This document shows, in pieces, positions 18,190 to 29,845 of a stretch of DNA of 64,000 bases. Position numbers and translations under genes: made by a program. How positions within the stretch are numbered: position 1 is the stretch's first letter; the number at the start of each line of letters is the position of its first letter. The notes beneath the pieces are model-generated. The model was not told the origin of the DNA. It saw nothing but the letters and a program-made list of their open reading frames with translations, and did no database searches. The stretch comes from Dasypus novemcinctus (taxonomy: Eukaryota; Chordata; Mammalia; Cingulata; Dasypodidae): the NCBI RefSeq assembly GCF_030445035.2, contig NC_080690.1, forward strand, positions 35,056,796-35,120,795. The letters run 5' to 3'.

Positions 18190-20019
18190 GTTTTGCCATT
18201 TGTTTGAAGATTCTGTGGGGGAATGGAAGCCTGGAATGTCTTATGCTGCCGTCTCCATTGACTAGAAATCTCCACGGCTTCTAATGAGGATCAACAGTTA
18301 ATCTTTTTGAGGATCCCTTGAACATAAGTCACTTTTTTCTTGTTGCTTTCAGGATTTTCTCTTGCCTTGTCTCTCAACAGTTTTGTTATAATGTGTCTTG
18401 TTAAGAGTCTCCGAATTTATCATATTTTAGGTTTGTTTAGCTTCATGAATATATAGATTCATGTCTTTCATCAAATTTGGGAAGTTTTTTGGCCATTGTA
18501 TTGTCAAACATTTTTTCTGTACCATTGCCTCTCGTCTTTCTGGGAGTCCCATTAGGTGTACGTTGTTGTGTTTGATGATGTCCCACAGGTGTCTCAGGTT
18601 CTATTCACTGTTATTCATTCTTTTATCTTTCTACTCTTCATATTTACTAATCTCAAATGATCTATATTCAAGTTTGCTGATTTTTCTTCTACCTGCTCAG
18701 ATTTACTGTTGAAACTTTCTAGTGTAGTTCTCATTTCAGATATTCTAATTTTAAACTCCATGCTTTCTACTTTGTTCCTTTTTATAAATTTTACTTCTTT
18801 ATTGATGTTTTCTATTTGGTGAGACATCATTTTTATGGATTTTTTAAGTTCTTTGAACATGGTTTCCATTCTTTCTGAGCATATTTAAAATAGTTGATTT
18901 AAAGTCTTTGTTCAATAAGTCTAACATCTGGGCTTCCTTGAGGACAGTTACTATTAATTTCTTTTTTTTTTCCTGTGAGTAATCCATATTTTCTTGTTTC
19001 TTTGCAAACCTTACAATTTTTTTCATTGAAAACTGGACATTTGGAATAATGTAATGTGGCAACTCTGGAAATCAGTTTGTTCCCTCCCTAAGGTTTGTTC
19101 TTGCTCCTTGTTATGATTGTTGTTGTTTGTTTAGCAACTTTCCTGAACTAATTTTGTGAAATTTGTGTTCTTTGTCAGGTGTGGCTACTGTAGTCACTGA
19201 TCAGTTACCATAATGGTCCAGAGATTTCCTTAAAGGTCTGGAACAGCAACAACATCCCCCCGCCTTTGCTGGTGGGCTCCGTGAGTCTGTTCGTGCACAC
19301 CTTCAACACTCAACCAAGCACGTTACAGCTCTGCCTAATCTTCATTTTGTCCTACTCTGTATATATGAATAACCACCTAGAGTCCCAGGAATACATGGCA
19401 ACCTTACAAAGTCCTCATTCCCCAAAGCACACCTCTCAGTAGTTATATCTCCACTGTAGAATATTTCTGAATGTAGGTAAAATAACTGCAAGCCCTTTGC
19501 TCCAGTTGTTCAGGGAGCCACCAGACAGGTCAAAATAAACAACTACACTTCTGTCAAAATAAGACATTCTCTGTAACCTCCAGCACCAGGAACCCAAACT
19601 GGGAATATGGACTGCCGTCTTCAAGATTGCCACTGAGCCAGGGAGTGGGGGTGGGGCCAACATACATTAAAACACAACAGCAATCTCCTATCAAGATTCA
19701 GCCACATTTTTCTTGATTTAGGATTTGCGGGTATAAACCTTTGGCCCATTTCCAGAGCTCTGAAAAGTCAGTGGTCCCAGCTTTTACCAATTTATTCACT
19801 GTTTTGTGGAGGGACAAGCCCTTGGAGTTCCCTACTCCACCACTTTTACTGACATCAACCTGCATCTGCTGAAGAACATCCTTCAGTATTTTTGGCAGTG
19901 TGGGTTTTTGGTAACATATACTCTCATCTTTTGTTTGTTTGAATATATTTTTACTTCTTTTTCATTTTTGAAGGATATTTTCTATGTGTATAGAATTCTA
20001 GATCAATGGTACTTTTTTG
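18190..20019 (-). mobile_element. Old LINE-1/HAL1-like sequence, antisense
   Basis: The minus-strand frame at 18615-18869 reads a coiled-coil-like, Lys/Glu-rich peptide resembling L1 ORF1, and its content parallels the sense L1 ORF1 region at 54838-55470. Many stops. It is interrupted at 20020 and 20689 by younger insertions. Confidence 0.5.
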
Positions 20020-20211
20020 TTTGTTTGTTTTGTCTTTATTTTTAATGTTACATTAAAAAATATGAGGTCTCCATATACCCCCACTCCCCTCATTCCACTC
20101 CTCCCCCCATAACAACAACCTCCTCCATCATCATGAGACATTCATTGCATTTGGTGAATACATCTCTGAGCACCACTGAACCTCATGGTCAATGGGCCAC
20201 ATCATAGCCTC
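20020..20211 (-). repeat. LINE-1 3'-tail, antisense, with target-site duplication
   Basis: Same block as at 1588 (atgttacattaaaaaata; cctcctccatcatcatgaga). Flanks 'tcaatggtacttttt' (about 20003) and 'tcgatggtacttttt' (about 20208). Confidence 0.7.
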
Positions 20212-20688
20212 GATGGTACTTTTTCTTTCATATTCCTTCATCTTCTCGATTCTATTGTTTTTCATGAGAAATGGGCATCCTTCTTGTTATTCCCTAGAGT
20301 GCAATGTGACTTTTATCCTTCAGCTACTTTTTAGATTTTCTTTTTAGTTTTGCTTTTCAGAATTTTGATTATGATGTGCCTAGGTGCGCTTTTCCTTTGT
20401 ATTTATCCTGCTTGGGTTTTCCTTCATGTTTTGGATATATGGGTTGATGACTTTCACCAGTTATTTTTTAGCCAACATCTGTTTAAATACTTCTCTTGCT
20501 CCATTCTCTTTCTCCTCTCCTTGGACTCCATTTACATATGGGTTAGATCATTTTGTATCATACCACAGGTTCCTGATGATTTTTTCCTTTTCCTGATTTT
20601 TTCCACCCTGTACTTCAGTTTAGGTACTTCACTAAATTGCCCTATCTTCAAATTTACTAACCATTTTTTCAGCCGTATCTAGTCTTTT

Positions 20689-21363
20689 TTTTTTAGTAGA
20701 TAATTGACTTTATTTTCTCCCTCCCCCACCCCCTTCCCCTGCCCTGCTGTTTTTGCTGTCTGTGTCCATTCGTTGTGTGATCTTCTGTATCTATTTCTCT
20801 TTTTGTCTTCTCTTCTTGTTTTTTTCTCCTCTAGGATTCACCAGGATTTGATCCTGGGGACCTATGATGTGGGAGAAATTCCCTGTCACCTGTGCCACCT
20901 CAGTTCCTGGTTTCTGCTGCACTTCACCTTGACTCTGCCCTTTGTCCCTCTTTCGTTGCATCATAGTCTTGCTGCTTGACTCACTTGCACAGATATTGGT
21001 TTCCCATGCAGGCACTCGGCTTGCCACACAGGCACTTGTGCAGGCACTTGGCTCACTGTATGGGCACTCAGCTTGCCACATGGGCACTTGGCTCACCACG
21101 GGGGCACTTGTGCGGGCACTTGGCTTACCACACGGGCACTTGTGTGGGCACTTGGCTTACCAAGTAGGCACTCATGTAGGCATTTGGCTCACTGCACAGG
21201 TACTCAGCTCACTGCTTAGGCTCTCAGCTCGCCATATGGGCACTGGCTTGCTGCACAGGCATGCTTTCTCTTTTTCTTTTTTTACCAGGAGGCCCCAGGG
21301 ATGGAAGCTGGGTCCTCCCATGTGGTAAGCAAAAGCCCTATCACTTGAGCCATATCTGCTTCC
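20689..21363 (-). repeat. DAS-type SINE carrying an internal minisatellite, antisense
   Basis: Starts with a T-run and a ctgtgtccattcgttgtgt block and ends in a tRNA-like head (ggtcctcccatgtggtaagc; gccatatctgcttccc). Flanks 'tatctagtctttttt' (20676) and 'tatctagtcttctttt' (21365) mark the insertion. The middle is expanded by tandem units (next entry). Confidence 0.7.
20985..21260. repeat. Minisatellite, units of about 17-20 bp
   Basis: Repeated units of the form GGCACTTGGCTCACCACA with variants (gcttgccacatgggcac; gcttaccacacgggcac) run about 12-15 times. The frames through it give HLAYHTGT-like repeat peptides and are not genes. Confidence 0.8.
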
Positions 21364-22150
21364 CTATCTAGTCTTCTTTTAAGCCCACCCAATGAATTCT
21401 TTTTTCCTCCCAGATATTGTATTTTTCAGCTCTAGGATTTCCATTTGGTTTCTTGTAGAGTTTCCATTTCTCTACTGAAATTCTCCATCTTTTCACCCAT
21501 TTTTTTCTTCTAAATTGTGTGATGTGTTTATAATAGTCATTTAAAAGGGTTTGTTTGTTAAAAATAACAACATCTGGGTCATTTATGGGACTCCCCTGAG
21601 ATTTACATTTCTTTTGATTATAAGTCAAAATTTTTTATTTCTTCACAAGTCAGAATATTTCCTGTTGTATACCAGATATTGTAACTATGTCTTACCCAAT
21701 GATTTAATCAGAAATTGACCTAAATCAGGGCTGAAACTTTGGGTACTTACAATTGACTACAGTTTCAGATAGAATCAGATCCCTCCCTCCTTCAGGATTT
21801 TAGTGTCTAAGCACTGGAAATATATGAGATTTTACTCTGTTTTCCAGCTTTTAATCCAGTCTTCTTACTGACACTGTTTACTCAGCAAAATTCTTGTTGG
21901 GGAGAATTGGCAGGTATGGAACACTAATTTTGTGTTTGAGACCTTTCTAGATTTCAGTGTTTCAGGCTAGACAACATTTGGTTTTAGAAGTGCTGATGGT
22001 TTCTCCTTGTCCCTATGACAGGCTCCCTCCTCTACCAATTTGGGTCCCTAATTTGGCAACTTCTCCCAAAGATAGAACTGTGTTTGTCTGTACTAACCTG
22101 CACACATTTAGAAAGAGCTTGACACTTAGTGGAATTTAGTTCAATTGAAT
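21364..22150 (-). mobile_element. Old LINE-derived sequence, antisense, continued
   Basis: Continuation of the region before 20689. T-rich minus-strand LINE-like text, with nothing intact. Confidence 0.4.
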
Positions 22151-23735
22151 TTCATTATGCCCACCATTCTCTGACTGTTTCAAGAAAAGAAAAAAAAAGA
22201 CTTTTAGTTTTAGTTTATCCAGTGTTTTCCTTTTGATACAGCAGGAGCTATAACAAGCTTTATAAAACTGGAAGCAGAACTCTATGAAATTTTATAAACA
22301 GGCTTATGTTTTGAAAAAATAATTCAAACTTAGAAAAAGCAGGATGATGACTGCTTAAGTTTTTTATATCATAGTGTAGCATTTTATAATGTGGCAAATC
22401 ATGCTGATTGATTTCAAATATTACACTAAACTTGCATAGGAATAATAAACCTAAATTGATTGTGAAGTATTCATTTATATATCACTGGATTTGAATTGCC
22501 GATATTTTAAAGGACTTTTAAACAGACTCATAAGATATTAACATTTAATTTTTATTTCCTCTTAAAGTCCTTGGCAGGTTTGGAGTCAAGGTTATACAGG
22601 CTCATAAAAACAGTTGGAATGTTTTCCTTACTGTTTTATTCTCTGGAAGAGTTCCTGCAAGACTGACATTAATTCATCCTTAAACGTTTGCCAAGGAGTC
22701 TCTTCCACATTTACCTCCTCAAATATGACCAGCAAACACTCAAATGAAAGAACCATTTAACACAAGTCAGTGCCTGGAACATTATGGTGTCTCAAGCATG
22801 CCTGCATATTCCTTGAAATTTGAGATTAAGTATGAGATTAGGAAATCTATTTTTTTCTAAATGGAATCTTTCCTACAATCAAAAAGTTCAGATTTTTTCA
22901 TTTTTTTGAGGTTGTCTTGCAATGCTATCTGAAGTTTTCTGTGTCTACCTTTCCCTCCTTTACCTTCCCATACACTTTCTCCCTACTCAGCCCAGGGAAT
23001 ACATAGAGGAGTCCCAGCCTTTTGATATACTTGCAGAATGCACTTGGACTCAGCTCACACTGATACCAGAGACACCCAGGTCAATTTTCTTTTAGTGTGT
23101 ATGGCCCTGATCCATTCCCAGCTAGAAGGTCTCTATAATTTGGTTCTGAAATCTAATTGAAAAGTGCTTTCTACAAGGAGATTTTTTTTAAACTACAAAG
23201 ACAGTGCAATAGGCTGGGTAAAACTAAGTTGTATTAATACTCTGAAGGATAATGAGAGATGGAGAGTTGAAACAAGCAGGTAATGGCTAAGAGAGCTTTG
23301 GTGGTAGCTCATGATGAAGCCCTTATCAGAGTATGTGGAAGGGCAAACACAGTTCAACTTTAGACTGAGAACATAGCCATGAGCCCATCAAGAATGCACT
23401 AGTGAGAGGCACACCTGAATTACTAGGAAGGTTGGTGGTAGCTCTTCTCTACAGGGCAAGAGGCATGGTAGGAGAGGTAATCACGGAGTTGGACTTATGA
23501 ATATGCAGAGAGTACTGGAGGTAATAGAAGTCAGGTGGTGGCATTTATGCCAGGAGGCTGCAGTTACCCTAATGACCACGAAGTCCACAGAATCAGCCAA
23601 GGGTGCTTGACCTATAATGCATGGTGGACCTGTTTAATAGAACATGGTGTATATACTGGCAAAATAGTAAGGCAGTCAACAAGGGTGCTGCCTAAAACCC
23701 ATGATAAAGAGAAAAGCAAGAATGTAGGGGCACTA
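22151..23735. other. Intergenic, no feature recognised
   Basis: AT-rich unique-looking DNA with no ORF of convincing composition and no repeat that I can name. Confidence 0.5.
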
Positions 23736-23895
23736 TAGTTAAGATCGCAATTGTAAAAATGTCCTTCCATGAATTGTAACTAATGTACCCACTAATGCAA
23801 GGTGTTAATAATTGGGTGTTTTATGGGAACTCTGTATTTTATGCATGGTTTTTCTGTAAACCTACAATTTTTTCTAATATTAATAATAAAAAAAG
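23736..23895 (+). repeat. LINE-1 3' end, sense
   Basis: The block 'gcaaggtgttaataattggg', 'gaactctgtattttatgcat' and 'tgtaaacctacaa', followed by an A-rich tail at 23886-23895, is typical of a mammalian L1 3' terminus. Confidence 0.6.
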
Positions 23896-24544
23896 AATGG
23901 AGGAAGAGAAGACAGGATGATTGCCCCAATAAAAACTCACAATTACTTCAATCTCTTGCTCAGTTCCCAGATTAGAGCCAATTTTCAGATCTGGAAACTG
24001 TTAAATAAAAACACGGCCAGATTCCTAGGAGGAAGAACCCTGCAATGCCATGGCAAGTACATAATTGTGACAATTTCTCCAGTTATTGCAGAAAGGGACC
24101 TATTTATGTAGGTGACTGTGTACTGAAGAAAGGGAAATAACCAACATTTCAAGGAATGTTGGAGACAGATACTGAATTGACACCTTGAGATCCAAAGTGT
24201 CATAATGATCTACTCCCACTCTCTGCCCCCTCAGAGTGAGGAGCTACAGGGACCAGGCAATAATTGGATTCCTGGACCATAGTAGGCCCATTGGGTCAAT
24301 GGACCCCACCCAGTAATCATTTCCAAATACCCATGGGTATAAATTGGAAATGATATACTTGGCATAACCCCTACCCCCAACACACACATTGGGTCCCTAG
24401 TTTATGGTAAGTCCAAATGCAATCCTTTAAAACTGCCAGAAGCCTGAAGACACCCCCTCCCATGGCCAAGGTAGTAAATAAAAAATAATATTTTATCCTT
24501 GGGGGGAGGTTTATGGGAGGGATTAGGGCTGCAATAATTTGCTA

Positions 24545-24995
24545 AGCTGCCAAAAGCAGATAACATAAAATGTATTGACTTTAGCTATGGAAATTTATTA
24601 ACTTACAACCTTATGGTTTTGAAACCATGAATATGTCCAAATCAAAGTATCGTCAAGGCAATGATTTCTTCCTGAAGACTGGCTACTGGCAGTCCTAGAC
24701 TCATCAGTCATATGGCAAAGCACATGGCAGCATCTGCTGGACTCTCCCTTCTCTTCTGTGTCTCATTGCTTTCACCTTCTTGCCTCCATGGCTTTTTCTC
24801 TCTTTATCTGAATTTCATTCTCTTATAAAGGAATCCAGTAAGAGGATTAAGACCCACCTGAATGATTTGGGTCACATCTTACGTTAAGATCCTACTCACC
24901 AAAAGATCCTGCTTAAAATGGGTCCACACCCACAGGTATGGATTAACTTTAAGAACCTAATTTCTGAGATGTGTACAGCTTCAAACCACTACATG
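24545..24995 (+). repeat. Unclassified interspersed repeat, copy 1
   Basis: Shares its layout with 62463-63010: a start like 'gct/cagccaaa', then 'tttattaacttac' versus 'tttatttggggtaggagcttac', 'catatg-caaagc-catggcag' and an end like 'cttcaaaccactac'. Family not identified. Confidence 0.4.
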
Positions 24996-25079
24996 TATCA
25001 CCACTATTAAGGACCTAAAAGTTTCAGGTGTGGGGGTCCCTTTTATATCTCCATTTAATTCACCAGTCTGAATCTTGCA

Positions 25080-27150
25080 GAAACAGAATGGACCTAGAGA
25101 GTCATTTTAAGCTACTGAAGAATTAAAGTATTAAACCTAATTATAGCTGCTGTGCTAGGTATGGTATCATTGCTTGAACAGATTAATAAGACCTCAACTA
25201 CATGGCATACAGTCATTGATTTGGAAAATGTGGTCTTTTCCACTCTGATTAGAAAAGAAGATCAGAAACAATTCACATTAACATGATATGAATAATATTC
25301 ATTGGCAAAACTAACTCTTCTGCCATCTGTTGTAATATAGTTCAAAGAGATCTAGACTGCCTGGATATCCACAGAATATGGTGATATGATCTGCAAGACT
25401 CTATGATGTGGGAGGTGTCAGTGATAGAAAAATTTGCAGTGTATAGCATATGGCAAATTCCAGTGGGAGAACTATGATACAGGTTCCTAGAATTCTGGAG
25501 TATGAACACTCCAACTGCAACAGAGAATTACATGCCCTCTGAGAAACAGCTACTTCTCATATATAATAGCTGTATGTTACTGGTCCCTGGTAGAGAAGAA
25601 ATACTTGATTATAGAAAACCAAGTGACATTCATCTGAGAACTTCCCATTATGAGATGGGTCCTACTGGACCCACCAAGTCATAGAGTTGGATGGTTCCAG
25701 CAGGGGTCCATTGTAAGATAGAAATTACATATCCAGGATTAAGCCCAGGCAGGGTTTGAGAATATGAGTAAGCTTTAGGAATAGGTAATCCAGATGACCA
25801 TGTTATTTATCACAGTTTCCCAAGTGCCCCTTTCCAAGCTTGCACTTATGACGGTGAACTTAGTTTACAATAGTGCAGGCTCAGCACATGGGTCCAGGCA
25901 GAATATGGACAGTGGTGGCATTATGGCTACATTCAGAGGGTTCTAGAAGATCAGCAGTGCACCTAGTCATCCACTTTATGTAGAAGAGACCTGAGGTAAG
26001 AATAAATATGTGTTTCTTGGTAGTGGTCGATGGCCTGGAATTCTAGTCAGGATCCTAAGAAAAATTACTGGAATATTAGAAACAAGGAGGTCTGGATAAA
26101 GGAATGTGTATGGTCACATGGGGAAAGGTTAATGCGTGAAGATTTTGTATTACGAAGTAATGCCCACCAGAAAGCATCCACCATGGTAGAAGCAGTGAAC
26201 AACTGATCAGATAAAGTAATTTAGCCCATTGATATCCAGCCTTTATCATTAGCTACCCCAGAACTGGTAGGAAGGGCACATGGAAGGAGTAGCCATGATG
26301 GCAGAGATGGAGGCTCTTTATGCATGGGCGAAGAGCATGGACTCCCACTTACCAAGGATGATCCTGCTACTGCTGCCTCTAAATGTCCAACTTTCCAGCA
26401 ACAGGGACCTACACTGAATCTCCAATATGGCACTATCTCTCAAGGAGAACAACCAACCACTTGACTTTATGTTTCTGTATCAGCCCCCTTCCATCCTAGA
26501 AGGACCAGTAGTTCATCCTCATAGGGATAGACACCATTCTGGGATTGGGTTTCTTTATCCTTCCCATGGAGACTCAGCTAGTATCCAGGGCCTTATGGAA
26601 GGCCTTGTTTATAGGCATTGAACCCCGCACAGCATAGAATCTGACTAGGGGACTCACTTTACAGTGCAGGAGATATAAGAGTGGGTCCATGATTCTATAA
26701 TCTAATGATTGCATCACATACCACACCATCTGGAGGTGGCTGGACTCAGAATGTTTGAATGGTTTTCTAAAGGCAAAGGTGAAGCAACAGTTGGAAAGAA
26801 ACACTCTGAAAGGGTGGGGTGCCATTCTTCAGGGCTTGGTGCATTTATGAACTCAGAGACCTCTATTTGGTCCTGTATCTCCAGTAAGGATAGTATACAT
26901 AGATCTGAGAACCAAGGAATGGCTATACCTACCACCCAATGACCCGCTGGGGGATTTTGTGCTTCCCATCCCTGGAACTTTGGGCTTTGCAGGGTGGAAA
27001 CTCCTGGCCCTCAAAGGGGGATCGCTCTGATAGAAGACACAGTATGGATCCCATTAAACTATAACTTATGGCTGCTGTCAGGGTATTATTGACTTTTTGG
27101 GCCCAGAGACCAGTGGGTTGGGTTCTCTGTTTGCTAAAAAGGGAGATTAA
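25080..27150 (+). mobile_element. Degenerate ERV-L-like internal region
   Basis: A stretch near 25640-25700 (atgggtcctactggacccac; caagtcatagagttgg) and another at 26960-27070 (aactttgggctttgcagggt; ttaaactataacttatggctg) resemble the pol and 3' internal region of ERV-L elements as I know them. Frames are extensively broken and no LTR could be delimited. Old fossil; family assignment from memory. Confidence 0.45.
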
Positions 27151-27344
27151 GCATTAAATATGTATAAAGGAAACCTTACCACCAAACTGAATCAATCTCT
27201 TCTATAAAATCAGTATTTAAAGAAAACTGAGGAAGGAATTACTTCCTAATTACATATCTACTATTTGTTCTTCTGTCTAGATATCACCTCCAGTGCTCTC
27301 AGGTACCCCCTTATGTGTGGGACCTGCACTCTTGGAAACTGATA

Positions 27345-27520
27345 TGTCAGATAGTGATACTTGCTATCATTTATGGAATTCCTCATAGACCCAAATGCTT
27401 TGCATCCTAATTTAATGCAATTATCCCCATTTTGTAGATTAGGAAACAGAGGCTCTGCAAGGTAGGATGACTTGCCCAATATCAAAAGGTGGAGTAGCAG
27501 CACAACTGGGACTTGAACCA
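27345..27520 (+). repeat. MIR SINE
   Basis: Contains the MIR core pattern: ccattttgtagattaggaaa, cagaggctctgcaaggta, gacttgcccaa and actgggacttgaacc. Confidence 0.75.
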
Positions 27521-29420
27521 ATATTTCTAACCTCCATGCTACTTTGCCATTTGGAGAGGAGGAAATAAGAAATGAGGGGCAAGAGGAAGATCAGGGAGTA
27601 TGGGCTTCTGCAGTTCTCGGGCTGTAAAAACTCATGGTCTTCTGGGAAGTTGATCAACCACTTGATATCACCTGCTTGGACCATGATGTCCTCAGCAATA
27701 GCATAGACCACTGGCCTGGATGGTCCCTAAGAGACAAAAATCTTCAATGGGCTCTCCCTGTTCTTGCAGGTTGCTCTGCTAAGACCCTGAGGGAGAAAAC
27801 CAGAATGATAATGATGGCCTCAATCTGAGGCTTGGCTTCAAGCATATGCTAATCTTCCCCTTCCTGACAGGCAGGGGAGATCATAGCCCACCCCTGGCTT
27901 CTCCTAAGAGGAAGATAAAGGAAACTTGAAGGCATCAGAGCAATGGCAGATTCCTCGTGGTGGAGAGCTGACCTGGAGGTGGACAACAGAAGTTTGCTCC
28001 AGAGATGGAGCCTGCCCCTCTCATCTCTCATGGGTCCAGGGCTTGGTGGCCTTAGAGTTTCTTTTTTGTATGTTGTTTCTTCAACCCCACCACCCATCTA
28101 TGTTACACCCAGACCTGTTAATATGTTTTTCAAGGCTTTTTCCCATCTGGCTCCATCCTACTATTCCAGGCTATGCCTCACTGCATCCCTATCAGCACAT
28201 CCCCATCACTGCTTCCTCATCACTGTACCCTCATCAGTGCATCTTGCCTTTGCTCATTACATTTTCCTCCCCTGTAATGTTTTGCCTTGCCTTCTTCACG
28301 TGGTGAAATCATACCCGTCTTTCAAGAATCCATGGAATTATTTCCTCCATGCAAACCTCCTCATTTCCAAATGCAAGAATCATTCTTTCCTTCTCTCCTA
28401 AGTACAGTTTTGATGTCTCTCATGTAACTTCCAATACCTTGTCCTTGTTAGTGGTAGATAATTGCATTTAGTTCAATCCGGTAAACTCAGTCCTATTCAA
28501 TAAGTTAAACAGTCTCTTCTGTTTTCCAAATAAATGCATAGCAAATCTCAAATTCGCTCCCAATTCCATCACCCTCCTCTCCAGGATGTCTGGCTGCCTA
28601 AATTTGGCAGAGCTTATATAACCATGTGAATAGAGGTGCAGAGGGAATCTGGATCCACTTGCCAATGTCCTTACATTGTTGTCTTCACAGCAAAGCTCCT
28701 CTGCATCAGGTTCCTGGTGGATGCTGAATTCTAAAATGATGAGTTCACAGTCCAGGCACACAGTGGGTTCTCTTGTCCTGCTTAGTGCCCATTGGGCATC
28801 CCCTGCTGACTCAATGCCCCACCCCAGCCCTGACCAGCACTAGGTCCCATCCCCAGATTTGGTTGTGGCCCCACTTTGTCCTCAAACCCAGGAAACACCT
28901 CCGTAGCCCTTAGCTCTCTCGCCTTCCACCCCATCTAGCTCCCCAGACAGACTCTCAATCACTTCCAATTTCCCTTGGTGATGTTTATGCCCCTTCCAAA
29001 GAATAAAGGATCCAAGAGAAGTGGGTGCACCCCCTGAGAGCTCTCTTTGCCAAACCGCTATTCTGCTGTGGCTGTCCCAATTAGAACAGAGTTGCTGGGT
29101 ACCCTGGTGGCAGCCTCCTCCCCATTTTTGTACTTGTCTAAGAGGGGGAGTCAGAATACTTAGTGTAACCCCTGCTTTTCCTACTTCTGTGTCTTTATCC
29201 TTCCCAAGATCCACAATGATGGAGGGCAGGTTTCCCCTTTCTTTATCCTCTCTATTTGTAGTGTCTTCTATACCACGTCTTCCTCCTTCTCAAGTATCAT
29301 TCATTACAGTGGTGGCCAGGAGTGGGAGCATGATTTTTTGGATATAGAAATGCAAAACATTTTGTTTACTCTTTTCAAAACACCTTTTTCATTGCATCAG
29401 GTATATAAAGTTTCCTTTGA
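27521..29420. other. Intergenic, no feature recognised
   Basis: Several ORFs of 80-150 codons occur by chance. None has a plausible domain, splice pattern or start context. Confidence 0.5.
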
Positions 29421-29845
29421 GAGGGAAGCAGATTTAGGTCACCTGATAGAGCATCCATCTACCATATGGAGGGTCCAGTGTTGGATCCCCAGGGCGTCCT
29501 GACCAATGTGGTAACCTGGCCCAGGCGCAGTGCTGCTGTGCACAAGGAGTGCCGTGCCACGCAAGCGTGCCCCCATGTAGGGGAGACCCACACTCAAGGT
29601 GTGTGCCCTGCAAGGAGAGCCGCCCTGCATGAAAAAAGCACAGTCCACCCAGGAGTAGCACTGCACACACGGAGAACTGACACAGCAAGATGACGCAACA
29701 AAAAAGACATGCAGATTCCCAGTGCTGCCTGATAATGCAAATGGACTCAGAAGAACACACAGCAGATGGACACAGAGAGTGGACAGCAGCGGGGAAGGGG
29801 AGAGAAATAAAGAAAATAAATCTTAAAAAAAAAGAGAGAGAGATT
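29421..29845 (+). repeat. DAS-III-type SINE, sense
   Basis: tRNA-like head (agatttaggtcacctgatag; ggtccagtgttggatcccc), body (cgcagtgctg; aaggagtgccgtgccacgc; agccgccctgcatg) and A-rich tail (taaagaaaataaatcttaaa). The only sense-strand long copy in the window; it is diverged. Confidence 0.8.

Noticed and set aside
20976-21328. Repetitive GHLCGHLAYH-type peptide
   Set aside because: Translation of the minisatellite; the periodicity is at DNA level and continues outside the ORF.
27943-28401. 152-codon ORF in the intergenic region
   Set aside because: No recognisable domain, poor composition and no exon signals; probably chance.
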